A DNA stretch of 64,000 nucleotides from Smallanthus sonchifolius (taxonomy: Eukaryota; Streptophyta; Magnoliopsida; Asterales; Asteraceae). Each line of letters opens with the position of its first letter. The first letter of the stretch is position 1. The notes below the pieces were generated by a model, which was not told the origin of the DNA, made no database searches, and was given only the letters and a program-made list of their open reading frames with translations. Shown here in pieces: positions 32,908 through 43,616 of this stretch. Position numbers and translations under genes: made by a program. The stretch is from assembly GCA_023525975.1 (NCBI GenBank), contig CM042032.1, forward strand, positions 20,032,001 to 20,096,000. The letters are read 5' to 3'.

Positions 32908-34047
32908 ATGAGAACTGTTTCCAAAAAGTTGTCAGGGGTCAATGTTCAATTGTTATCTACAATGCTGAACATACAGAGTACCCCGGGTGACAGTTCAGCA
33001 ATCCCAGCTGATACTGATCCCACACCCTCCACCTCACATCCTGAACAACAGTCTGCTTCAACCATTCGAACCCCTGTGCATACTACTAAGGATGCACAGG
33101 CACAAACATTACTTACACCTGTTTTGGATGTTATCGTTCAACCGGAACACAGGGCCTCGGTTGCAACGACATATACTAGGAAAAGGGGCAAGAGAACTCC
33201 TTCTTCTCTTACCTCCAAGGCCCAAACCCAACCTAACAGCCCTCACTCAGAATCACAACATTCTGGTGAGAATATCATAAGGGAAAGCCACATTATTAGG
33301 GAGACTCCTTTGGATGTCTCTCTATTAGGATCAGGATCACTTCTCGGATCTATAGAACAGCCCCCTGAGCCTTTCCTTTCTCTTCTGAACTTAAGTGTTG
33401 AGGAACCTGATCAAGATGATGTACCTTCTCCAACTACCACTATCTCAGAGGTACTGATTAATCTTGCTTCCAACACACCCATCCCAAGTTCTTCTACCCT
33501 GAAGGTCCACTCTAGGAGTTATGACAGGGTGGATGTGGAAGAGGCTGTCACTACTGCTGTTCCATCAAATGACCAGGAGGACAGTGACAACATTGCTAAG
33601 ACCTCAACCATGGAAACTCTCAGTGAGGATGCTTCCTTGGAAACTCCCCTCACTGAGAGGAATCCCAGGTGCCAAGAAACCATGGGTGATGGGGATGATA
33701 AGGCTAGGCCTAAGGCCCCATCTGGATCCAAGGATTCCACAACTGTGGATGAGGACAGACTGAAACTTCATATCATGGAATTGACGGCCAGGGTGAATAT
33801 GATAGAGGCACATCAATGCCCAACTTTTCTTACTCCCTCCTTTGTATCAGTGGGCACCCAAACTGATGCACATTTGTCCACTGATGCAACCAAAAAGGGG
33901 GAGATGGTCCCAATGGAGAAAGACTCAAGACAATTTTGACGACAGCAGACTATCTTTCAAAGTACAAGATGGCTGTTTTTGAAGCTTTTTCTTTTGGTTG
34001 AAAGGATAGTCAGAAATGTGCAAAAGCTTCAGCAACAAAGGCAATAA
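32908..34047 (+). pseudogene. Copia-2 post-pol ORF, C-terminal part, one stop
   Basis: One frame from ATG 32908 to TAA 34045-34047 with a single TGA at 33937-33939. The protein is low-complexity, rich in Ser, Thr, Pro and Glu, with a helical segment near the end (DRLKLHIMELTARVNMIEAH). The last residues, VERIVRNVQKLQQQRQ, match VERIVSHMQKLQQQSH, the end of the Copia-4 post-pol ORF. This shows that the 33937 stop is a mutation and the real end is just before the polypurine tract. Function unknown; nothing resembles a membrane glycoprotein. Confidence 0.7.
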
Positions 34048-34070
34048 GAGAATTTTGGTAGCATCAGTCT

Positions 34071-34080
34071 AGGGGGAGTT
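34071..34080 (+). other. Copia-2 polypurine tract
   Basis: TAGGGGGAGTT directly before the 3' LTR at 34081. The same tract (TAGGGGGAGTT) occurs in Copia-4 on the minus strand at 58260-58270. Primer for plus-strand DNA synthesis in this family. Confidence 0.85.
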
Positions 34081-34867
34081 TGTAGAACCAAAGACTGATG
34101 GCTACAAAATTCTCTAAGTACAAATGCTACTGATCTCAGAGTTTGCTGCTGACCAACAAACTGCAGCGGACAAGCTTACCTGCTACGGATACTTGTTCTC
34201 CTACTGAAGAACAAATCTGCTGCGGATAGCCTTATCTGCTGAAGAGCAAAGTTGCTACAGATAAGCTTCTCAGCAGCATCAACACTTGATGCTGCTGACA
34301 GGTAAATCATCAACAGCTCTGGATGGTTACATCTTGCTGCTGATCAACATCTTTGTTGCTGATAGCCTTGTGCCTTGAACACAAATCCTTGCAGCTGACT
34401 ATCCATACCAAGCGTCACTGACAACTTTCTGCAAAAGCAACTGACACACTAAAAGAAGAAGGAACCTCAATGGCACAACCAATGACGGACAACAATGCTC
34501 TTCTCCAAGCATGCAAGTAATGATGCATAAAGAAGACGCTTCAATAAAGTTAACTAGATATAGACAAAACGTGTAATAGTTAGCTAGATACAACATATCA
34601 ACGGTCTGTGTTAGATCTGATCCTTAGAATAAAGGGACTGTCTTGATTCTAAGTGAGTATAAATAATCTGTAAACACTTCATTGTAAGTGTGCTTTTTGT
34701 GCTTTCTGATTGAGTTTTTAAATTGTAATCGTTTATCTGCAAAAGCTTAATACAACAGTGTTCCTAAAAGTATTCTTTCTGCTTGCTCGATTACATTTGT
34801 GTAGTTGTTATTGTTTCCGCCAATTTCAACTAAGAACAGAACCATCTTGTAATTTCTCGATCCTACA
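34081..34867 (+). repeat. Copia-2 3' LTR
   Basis: 787 bp, TGTAGAACC to GATCCTACA, TATAAATA at 34658-34665, followed by TSD AATCT at 34868-34872. Confidence 0.95.
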
Positions 34868-34872
34868 AATCT

Positions 34873-36059
34873 TCTTCGAATTGATCTTATCAAATTACCG
34901 ATTCAACAGTTTTAGACATATTTAGACTTTTATACTCTCCTTGAAGCCACTTTTTTACAAGAACATTCTAGTATTCATAATAATTAGTTTGTTCGTTGTT
35001 CAAAACTTGTAATCTGTTTCCTCTTAAGGAAACTTGGAATGCATTTCCAATTTTATTAACCTTTGATAATAAGTCAGGCTTCTAGTATGAACGATCCATT
35101 TATTGTTTCCAAAATAACTTCTACGTCTTGATGAATATTATTCATTATAGTCTGATCAAATCTTTATTTGTCATAATATGGATTGTGTGTCTGGATCATC
35201 ACAAAGTGATTTACTAAAGAATCTCATTATTTCATCACATGATCTCAAATGTTTATTGTAAAAGATCTCATCTTTTGCTTATGATAAACTATCATATATT
35301 ATTAAAGATCTCATCTTTGTGAGTATATATGAACTTTGTGTTTATGCAATTGAATAATATCATTTATTCAGAACTTTAAACAACAATTGTTTATTATTCA
35401 AGAACCAGGTATATCTTAGTCATGAACATTTTCAATCTGATGATTAAGCTTGAAGGCTTATTATGGTTTCACACGAAACTCTTTCGTATAGGAATTCATA
35501 ACGTCCTATCCTTAATTGTTCATTGGATTCTTTCTGCATATTCATATCACATATGAAATGTCATACCTGTTCTGGATGAACCTTACGATTCAAGGCTAGT
35601 GATATAGATTGTGTCAATTTTGGGTAGCTGTTTTCACATGACTAACTACTTTAGTCTTGAAGTAGAGATAACTTTTATCGCTCCTTTTATATCTTATCTT
35701 ATAAGATTGTTTCCAGAGAAATTTTATTGAAACTATTTCAGTCATAAAGTCATATGTATACATTATATCTTATATATACCTTTTACAAGACTCAATTAAT
35801 TTGTTTCACGGTATCTATTAGATCTGATCTAATGTAATATATATTAGACCTGAATAACATGTCTCACACGTCTTTATTATTTCATGTCAAAATAGATTGG
35901 TATTGAATTCATAATTCATAATCAGGCAACAATCATAATTCATAAAAGATTTAAATAAGTCATATTTAAAATAATCAAGCAATATTCAAAAGAAATTAAA
36001 TCCGGAATTTAAATTTGTTCTAGACAAAAATAAAATAACATCATCAAATGGTGTAAACT
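34873..36059. other. AT-rich stretch without recognisable gene
   Basis: Continuation of 10431-10693 to the right of Copia-2. AT-rich with no frame above 60 codons that shows a domain. It is downstream (3') of the gag-like gene on the minus strand, so it may include that gene's 3' region or an old, eroded element. Nothing further can be supported. Confidence 0.5.
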
Positions 36060-37038
36060 TCAAGCTTTGTCCATCTTCCTTTTCTTCTTCCTTTCCTTCT
36101 TTTCTTTCATCTCTGTAAAAAAGAAAGTTTGCATATGTTAAAAGACTAGCTTTTAAGTGATAAAGAAACAACGGAAAAGTTGCTTAGATACCAGGAGTAT
36201 ATGCATATAAGCATCCTCTAGCTTCAACAGCTTCGAGCATCTCTCTCACATGGCATTTCGGTTTAGAGATCTTATCCATGGTCTCACCAACAACTTTGCC
36301 CTTATTCCCAGTTTCGACAGTCTCTACCGGTACCCTTTTACTTGTGAAACACAAGTGAAGTTCATCATCGATTATAGCTTTCAAGATGTTGTTACTGGGA
36401 TAAATCCCTGTTCTTTCAAGTTGATCAATGAAGCATGACATCTTTAAAGCATCATCGGGCACCCACTCGACATACCGAGAACTGAAATCCCTAACATAGT
36501 CATAATGCCTATGTAGATGCCCTACCCATTTACAGTCATCAAATGCATTATCAACAGTAATATCTATGATCAATTGATCATCTATAGGAATGCATGCTTT
36601 CTCGATGTCTGATACTTTCTTCCTCATGACCACAGCACGTTCTGGATTCCTAAAGGCAACGTCTCTAATGTGTAACATTAAAGAGTGAGAAGTATCCATG
36701 TTGTAATCTTGATGGTATTTCTCCTTCACGTTACGCATTATATCATAAGTAGACAACCTCTGTAGTGATTCTCTAATCTCTGGGTCAACAGATGCCAACA
36801 TAAGGTCTGATATAGCATGTGTATCATCCTTAAGTTTGTTCCATGCATTTAGGACAAACTCGCCAGCATCCTCATATGGCTTCTTAGGAAAGGGGAATTT
36901 TAGAACATGCATCTTCTTGTTATATCTAAGGACTTTCTTTAGATTGTAGTACCATTCCAAGAAGTTTGTTCCATTGAGTTTGATATTAAGGATATCGTTA
37001 AGACGTTCTAGAATAATCAAATCAGCATATTGAGACAT
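36060..37038 (-). CDS. Gag-like protein gene with one predicted intron
   Basis: ATG 37038 opens 283 codons read without a stop to 36184. The N-terminal half has the UBN2-type Copia gag pattern: LNGTNFLEWYYNLKKVL, then DAISDLMLASVDPEI-like, with YDIMRNVKEKYHQDY and a conserved Ile/Leu pattern. The frame stops just past CLYAYTPGI, but CTG|GTATCT gives a donor at 36191 and CTTTCTTTTTTACAG an acceptor at 36113. Splicing the 79-nt intron joins a basic Lys/Arg-rich tail ending at 36060 (900 nt in total, 299 residues). There is no zinc knuckle, protease or RT nearby. It could be a gag remnant of a distant Copia lineage or a domesticated gag; it is unlike the other gag genes here. Confidence 0.5.
36113..36191 (-). 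other. Predicted intron of the gag-like gene
   Basis: 79 nt, GT...AG, with a pyrimidine-rich run before the acceptor. The phase is kept across the junction. Confidence 0.5.
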
Positions 37039-38339
37039 CTACAAAATTCAAATAAAGTTTAGTATTTTCATGCTTGAATTTCTTAAATAAATTAATGATC
37101 CAAGGATAAAATATATATAATTAAGAATGAGATCCCGGTTCAATATGTTTCAGTGAATGGCTAAGCACTTTTCACTGGCATAGGTATGAAAATACCACAG
37201 AGAATCAGTGGAAAGTTCAATTGTTTAGATTAATAAATTAGAATAAAAACACAGATCAAATAAGGATGTAACCTCCTCCAAACTTCAGGTTCTAGGTTTC
37301 ACATAAAATTCAGTTGTTCAATTGGACACCACATAGACATAGTGTTGGAAAATTAGTTGAAACAGTAATTGAAGACAGATTCTTTGTCAGAAAACCTATA
37401 CAGCCAGTTTCGTCACAAACCAGTATAATTCAATCACTCAGTTTATGAATACCAAGTTACCCGCTTTAGTCACCCAACCCTGCTACTAGGTTTTGTCATT
37501 AACCGAACACAGCTGTAAAGCAAGCAAACTCAAAGCATAATCATAAACTGTTTAAATCAACTAATACATCAATCTCTCAAGTTATTGTCAGAAACTAACA
37601 AGATCCAAACATGAATAAACTGAATCAAATACAAAAACTTATACGAACCATCTGCCTAGAGGAAGCCACATGTGGTTTAGCCAAACATAATAAATAGAAA
37701 ATCAAATGTTGTCACCACAAGATTGTCCATTCAAAATTACTCAACTAAGATTGTTATTCTTCTGATTCAAACTAGATTAAAATAAAACACATAAACCTAC
37801 CTCTTTCTTGTCATCAATTTACGAGTGAAGCAGCAAACAATTTAATGTTATCCTTCCTTTTGCCCAAACAGCCGCCAGAGCCAAAAAGGCTCCCTACTGC
37901 GTCCTGCTAATTCCTTTCGTAGTCCACCACCGCCACTCGGGCTCCACCCCAAAAAAAAGGACCCCCCTTGCTTGCGTGACCTGCCATCTCTTTTTTCCAA
38001 AAGTTGTCGATTCCCAAAGCTTCAAATGGCCCACGATGCAGCCCATATTCTCACTGAAAAGAATTAATTATATGGGTCATGACGAGCAAAGTCAAACTTT
38101 GGGTACGTTTCCCTCAACAACGCCCACTTATACGACTTAAGTGATATTTGTCCTTCAATTGTGATTGTAGTCCCGGCCTAAGTGACTTAGGAATCGCGGT
38201 CCTACCTTCAATTAAAACGGTGGCATCGGATGCAGGGTAATTCACTAACACCGACGTTTCGGCTTAGTTGAAGTGTAATAATTAAGGGTGGCATAGAAAT
38301 ATCGATTTTAATTTGGGATTTCTTTAATGTTTTTAAATT
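37039..38339. other. Region upstream of the gag-like gene
   Basis: 1.3 kb 5' of the gag-like ATG (minus strand) up to solo LTR 2. AT-rich, then a more GC-rich patch at about 37860-38000 with homopolymers (C and A runs). No coding frame, LTR ends or repeat was recognised. It may hold the promoter of the gag-like gene; I cannot point to one. Confidence 0.4.
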
Positions 38340-38849
38340 ACCGGTGTAACATCCCAAAAATAAGACAACGAGTTATAATAATGGGTGAACACGAGACGAA
38401 AAGAATAAACGAACGCGGCGTGACGGGTCGGGCCGGACGGGCCGAGCCGGATGGGCCGGCGAGCTTGTGGGTGGCGCATAAAGGGGATGTGCCTCCCTAT
38501 AAATAGCCCAAGTCACCTCCATTTCTCTTATTTGCAAGAATCTAGAGAGAGAAACCGCAGAGAGAGAGAGTGAAGGATCGACCATAGATTGAAGGAGAGT
38601 GTCACTACTGACCTTGTGAGCAGGATCTTCGATTCAGAATCTCGAAAACAGGTAACGACCCGAACCAAATCTGAGTTTTTATTCTTTTTGGGTTTTCGGG
38701 TATTTTCGTAAAAAGGATGAGTTTTTATAAACCAAATGAGAAAAGGATTATAGGTCTGGAATCACGAGGGGAAAATACACCTTTTGAATGCAAAAAGTTC
38801 CAAACTTGATGAATTCGTCGATCCAGATCTGAGTCCAAGGTTTTGTATG

Positions 38850-39075
38850 AAGTTCACGGTTGGGAATTTTGCGGTTTGGGAAGTTCATGGTTTGGGAAGT
38901 TCACGGTTTGGAAAGTTCACGGTTTGTGAAGTTCACGGTTGAGTGAAGTTCATGGCCGGTGAAGTTCACGGCTGATGAAGTTTGCGGTTGGGTAAAGTAT
39001 GTGGTTAGGGTGAAGTATGCGGTTAGGGTGAAGTATGCGGTTAGGAGGAAGTATGCGGTTTGGGCGAAGTTCTCG
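38850..39075 (+). repeat. Short tandem array, core GAAGTTCACGGTTTGG
   Basis: About a dozen degenerate units of 16-20 bp. The first half is GAAGTTCACGGTTTGG-like; the later ones drift to GAAGTATGCGGTTAGG. Confidence 0.8.
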
Positions 39076-39659
39076 GTATAACGGGATGAAATGTAATGAG
39101 TTGTATGAGAAGCTAAGACCAGGTTGTGCACGTACAGGTTAGAAGATCTTTTAGAGACCTTTGACCCTGCTTATCTCACGTGAGTTCTAGAAGCCCTTTT
39201 TAAAATGTTTTAAATAATGTTTTTGGGGCTGGTGTTCATGCGTAACGATGTGACTATTTTATAAAACGATGTTTACAAATGATGTGTGTGATGTTTTATG
39301 AAACGATGTTTATGAACGGGGTTTTGGAAGGAAAGGTTATGAAAGAAGTGTTTACGAAATATTTTGCCAAAAGAAGTTTACGAAGTGTTTACGAATGAAT
39401 GAATGATTTTTAATAAAGCGTACAAATGCTTTAACGGAAGTTCTGAAGTAAAGAAGTGAAGGTTTATGAAAGTCACAAACGAACGAATCTGCCATTATTC
39501 CTTAGGGAATTGAGGTTATGGGTATGGGATGTATGTTATGGTCCTTACCTTTTATGGGCCTTTGTGGATGGCCAACTGTTTTACAACTGGGGTGATGACG
39601 GTCACTATGGGGATTACAGTGATCCTTGAAGTAGGTACGATTTACCTTACGGGATAATC

Positions 39660-39820
39660 GTGCTAGAAGTTAGGTATGACTACTCGTCGGAGCATCGTGC
39701 TGGAAGTTAGGTATAACTACTCTATGGAGTATCGTGCTGGAAGTTAGGTATGAGTACTCTTTAGAGTATCATGCTGGAAGTTAGGTACGACTACTCTTCG
39801 AGGTATCGTGCTGGAAGTTT
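39660..39820 (+). repeat. 37-bp tandem array in solo LTR 2
   Basis: Four full units and a partial fifth, each CGTGCTGGAAGTTAGGTA followed by (T/C)GACTACTCT and a variable GAG(T/C)AT. Confidence 0.8.
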
Positions 39821-40279
39821 GGAATTGATGGTTACGAGAAGGCGCAGATTCGATATGTTTTGTTGACTTACGTGTTATGTTATGTTATTGCATGCTTTAA
39901 GTACGCTTTTTTTTAAATGATGTTGAAGGTTATGTTTTGGAAAATATTTGAAGTATAACGTTTATGTTAAAGCTAAAACTCACCAGCGTAGCTGACTTTT
40001 TAGTATGCACATTCAGGTTAAGGCAGATTATGATGATGGACGGTGATGCTGGGCGGCTTGATGAGTTACCCGGATGATATGAAGACTGGCATCACGTTTT
40101 AAAGTTGGTTATGTTATGTTTATGTAATAGACAATGTTACGCTTCCGCGTGTTGAACGATGTTATGCTATGTTTGAAATGAAATTTTCCGCTGCATTATT
40201 TGATATTCAAGTTTAAGAACTGTTTGTGAATGAGTAAATCCAACAAGTGAGGCCTCCCGGGTTTGGGCCTTACAACCGG

Positions 40280-41077
40280 TTATGGGTCAAAAACATATTG
40301 GACGATGAGGAGAATGAACCAAGTAGTGCAAAATTTAGTAAACCAATTTTACTACATAAGTTCGTGAAAAGCTTTCAACAATCGACACGGTCCAATTTTA
40401 AATACCTTATTTATAAACTAAATTGTTCGTTTGTCGCGAACTTAATTTTAACCTAATTAACCTTTAATTAATTTAAATATTTTTTAAATAAAACAGTTAA
40501 ATTTAAAAACCAGTTTTACTTTTAAATAAAAACTATTTTTACTTAATTACCTTTTCGAGAAATTTTAAACCTTTTAATTTTCTCATCGTTTTATAAAATT
40601 GTGTTAAATGTTTTATAAAAATATTTGCAGTTTTAAATTATTATCCTAAGTAATTGTAGCAACTACAAAAATATAAAACAATCATCGAGCCACTAGTAAG
40701 TTTGTTCGGTTTCGTTCGAGCCATCAAACGAGTAACCGAACCGGTCTAAGGGACAACAAATAAAATATAAACTTGTCGCCTCCCACTTAGTCCAAGATCT
40801 CTATCTTCAAATTCCCGTCTATGTCAATCTTCTGTCTTCAAATATGCATCTTGTTAGGTTTACAACTTTTATACTTTTACATTAAAAAATAAATAAATAA
40901 AAGAAACCTAACTATTACATCTGGGTTCCAAATAACCCAAAAATAAATATAGAAATACAAAGAATATAAAAACAACCATGACAAACAAAAACCACGGGTC
41001 ACTAGGGCTCGATGTATCAAACACAATCACAACTAAATCGATAAAGGTTCGATCTTTTGTTAACCAAAAGTGTTAAC
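40280..41077. other. Unassigned AT-rich stretch between solo LTR 2 and Copia-5
   Basis: About 0.8 kb. Before solo LTR 2 inserted it was continuous with 37039-38339. Only short frames without domains; nothing further recognised. Confidence 0.5.
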
Positions 41078-41082
41078 AAATA

Positions 41083-41639
41083 TGTTGATGCACGTTTTTG
41101 TGACAGGCACTCTGGATCGAGCTCAAGCTTTTGTTTGTTATTTATTTAGTCTTGTATATATCAGTGCTTGTTGTATTTTGATAATCGAGTTGTAATATGC
41201 CATGGTTGTATCTGAACTTGAATGTTTTTTAATTGTACTAAACAAATACGCATGGAAGTATTCCTGCGTATTTGTCAAGTACAAATGGTCATGCGTACTT
41301 AGTCAAGTACGCATGAAGGTTGTTCATGCATACTTGCTAAGTACCCATGGACCAGGTCTATAAATAGTAGGGTTTGTTTCATTTGTAAAAGAGACGTAAT
41401 CCCACACACAAGTACGCATAAGTCAGCAGCTTTACACTCCAGAAGTCATTCTATTTGTGTCTGTACTTGTTTGAAACACATTGTTATTAATATACCGTGT
41501 ATTTATAAGTACAAGCTCGTGTTGATTACTTTGTTTTCATTCATAGATTGTTCCACCTAGTAACAGGCATTCCGCACCTGATTACTAGGCTACATACTCA
41601 CACATTTTCAATCCGACACATCCACCCAAGGGACCTACA
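41083..41639 (+). repeat. Copia-5 5' LTR
   Basis: 557 bp, TGTTGATGCACG to GGGACCTACA, followed by a PBS (TGGTATCAGAG, 41642-41652). TATAAATA at 41359-41366. Repeated AAGTACGCATG / CATGCGTACTT words lie at about 41248-41350. The start is chosen from the TG at 41083 and is less certain than the end. Confidence 0.75.
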
Positions 41640-42109
41640 AGTGGTATCAGAGTCTTTGCTCTTGTTTTCGAGTGCTGTGAGAATGTTAGGAACATCTTTC
41701 ATCAAAATGTTGGTCTGATTACATCTGCATTGTTTATTTCTGAGTCTTATTTCATACATTTGTTCATCTTGAAAGAATCACACTTTCATCCTTTTGTTGT
41801 TGTTGTTTTGTTAATCTATTCTCCAACATCTGTTTAAAGTCACAAAACTGAGCTATTTTCTAAACCACATTGTTCATACCTATCAACTTGTTCAGATCAC
41901 TTTTTTGATCAAGACAAGTGGATACGCTTGTCAAAACTCAGCTTTCTGTCTCCTGCGTACTTGTTACCCTGCGTACTTATTCCTTGTGATTGGTTACTCC
42001 TGCGTACTTATAAATACACAAGAAAAGAATTGTTCTTACGTACTTAGACAAATATGCAAGACAAAAACTTTGTCTGAAATTCCAAGTGACATTTTAAAAC
42101 TTACCAAGA
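41640..42109 (+). promoter_or_regulatory. Copia-5 leader with GCGTACTT words
   Basis: Between PBS and gag. The word (T)GCGTACTT occurs at least three times between about 41953 and 42010 (TCCTGCGTACTT), plus variants nearby, the same word as in the LTR. This mirrors Copia-1, whose word is AAGTTCGC in both LTR and leader. Confidence 0.6.
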
Positions 42110-42303
42110 TGGAGAATCTCCAAAATAACAGTAGCATATTGAACTATGATAACGAAATAGGCACTCCACAGAAACCACCAAAGTTACTAAATGTGAATGA
42201 CTATTCCAACTGGAAGGCTAGATTCGAGGAATATGTTTCATACACAGATTCAAACACATGGATACCTATTTTAGAAGGATACAAACATCCGACCCGTGAA
42301 TTT
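42110..42303 (+). pseudogene. Copia-5 Gag, N-terminal fragment
   Basis: ATG 42110 (MENLQNNSSILNYDNEIG) then QKPPKLLNVNDYSNWKARF and WIPILEGYKHPT, closely matching the N-terminus of Copia-1 gag. It is cut by the Copia-3 LTR at 42304. The frame open upstream from 41905 is leader sequence. Confidence 0.85.
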
Positions 42304-43016
42304 TGTAGAAATAAAGACTGATGGCTACAAAGTTCTCTAAGTACAAACTGCCGCGGATAAGCTTATCTGCAGCGGATACTTGTTCTTCTGCTGAAGAACA
42401 AATCTGCTGCGGATAGCCTTTTCTGCTGAAGACCAAAGTTGCTGCTGATAGGCAAATCATTAGTAGCTGTGGACAGTTGTGTCTTGCTGCTGATCAACAA
42501 CATTGCTGCTGATAGCCATTCCCACTGAAGATCAAACGTTGCAGCTGACTGGCTTCGATAAAGCAACCATTACCACTGACAACTTTCTGCTGCAACACTG
42601 ACACACTCCACGTAGAAAGAATGTTACTGGTGCATGACAATAAAAGACAATGACGCTCTTCTTCCAAGGACTCAAGCAATGATGCCTAAGAAGACGTTTG
42701 AGTAAAGATAACTTTTGTATTTTTTATTGTCGTTACATGTAGAATAGCTTCAATACAAGATCAACGGCTTGTGTTAGATCTGATCCTTAGAATCAAGGGT
42801 CTGTCTTGATTCTAAGTTACTATATAAGAAGTACTTAGAGTCATTGTATACAACGCTTTTTCATAAGAGTTTTCTCTGTAATCTTATAATCTTTGAAGCT
42901 TAATACAAATTGCATTTATCAGTATTCTTCTTGTTTACTTGTTTACATTGCTTAGTTGTGATTGTTTCCGCCAATCTCAACTATAATAGAACCATCTTGT
43001 ATTCACCGATCCTACA
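42304..43016 (+). repeat. Copia-3 5' LTR
   Basis: 713 bp, TGTAGAAATAAAGACTGATGG to CCGATCCTACA; same family as the Copia-2 LTR. TATATAAG at 42821-42828. PBS TGGTATCAGAGC at 43019-43030. Left TSD copy would be AATTT (42299-42303). The 3' LTR is not in the window. Confidence 0.9.
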
Positions 43017-43130
43017 AGTGGTATCAGAGCTTTGGCTCACAGATTAAACAAACTCACACTTGTTTAATCATTTTCTGGTTCTATTCAAAACTATCTCTTT
43101 GCTAAAGTCACCCATTATCACAAATCAAAA

Positions 43131-43616
43131 ATGGCACAAAACAATGGAGTTGAATACACTGGAAGCATCAGCAGACCACCAAGACTGGTGTCTGTAGAAG
43201 ACTATGATATGTGGAAGAACAGAATGGAAAGCTTCTTCTGCTATCAAGAATATGGGATGTGGAAATCCATTAAAGATGGACCATACATACCCATGGTGGC
43301 CTCCGCTGATTCCGGAGGTACACTGGTTCCCAAAGAATCCTCCAAATACTCTGATAAAGACATCAAGAAAATGGAGGTAGATTTCAAGGCCTTGGGAGCC
43401 ATCCAGATGTGCTTACCAAATGAAGTTTTTCACAACTTCAGAGGATAGAAAACTGCAAAGGAGCTATGGGAGGCTCTTGAGAAGATGTTTGCTGGTTCAG
43501 ATGAAGTAAAAGAAAACAAAAGAGACATCCTGAAGCAGCAATATGAAAACTTCGTCTGGAAGGAAGGTCAGTCTCTAACTGTTTTATTTAACAGATATAT
43601 TTATATTGTAGGTGAG
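43131..43616 (+). pseudogene. Copia-3 Gag, first part, cut by Gypsy-B
   Basis: ATG 43131 (MAQNNGVEYTGSISRPPRL), homologous to Copia-2 gag. One TAG stop near 43446. The same frame continues (LKQQYENFVWKEGQSL) to 43616, where Gypsy-B begins. The next part is at 53625. Confidence 0.88.

Larger units (their letters stand above)
10694..34867 (+). mobile_element. Copia-2: complete SIRE-like element carrying nested Gypsy-A
   Basis: The LTRs at 10694-11479 and 34081-34867 are nearly the same length (786 and 787 bp), both TGTAGAACC...CGATCCTACA. They are flanked by a perfect 5-bp TSD, AATCT (10689-10693 and 34868-34872). PBS follows the 5' LTR, and a polypurine tract (TAGGGGGAG) precedes the 3' LTR. 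Removing Gypsy-A and one target copy leaves about 10.3 kb, a usual SIRE size. The order is gag, coiled-coil/zinc spacer, PR, IN, RT (split), RNase H, post-pol ORF. LTR-LTR differences by eye are about 20-25 substitutions (near 3%). Stops and frameshifts are scattered through all domains. Confidence 0.95.
38345..40274 (+). mobile_element. Solo LTR 2 (Gypsy-type)
   Basis: 1930 bp from TGTAACATCCC to GGGCCTTACA, flanked by a perfect TSD, ACCGG (38340-38344 and 40275-40279). No PBS, internal region or partner LTR. TATAAATA at 38498-38505 followed by a purine-rich GAGAGA leader suggests the former promoter. Two tandem arrays lie inside. It differs in sequence from solo LTR 1. Confidence 0.92.
41083..42303 (+). 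mobile_element. Copia-5: 5' end of a SIRE-like element, interrupted by Copia-3
   Basis: LTR, PBS, leader and the first 64 codons or so of gag, then the Copia-3 LTR. The rest lies beyond the right edge. Its gag is related to Copia-1. Possible TSD copy AAATA at 41078-41082; the other copy is not in the window. Confidence 0.8.

Noticed and set aside
41905..42109. N-terminal extension of Copia-5 gag
   Set aside because: It reads through leader sequence; the conserved gag start is ATG 42110.
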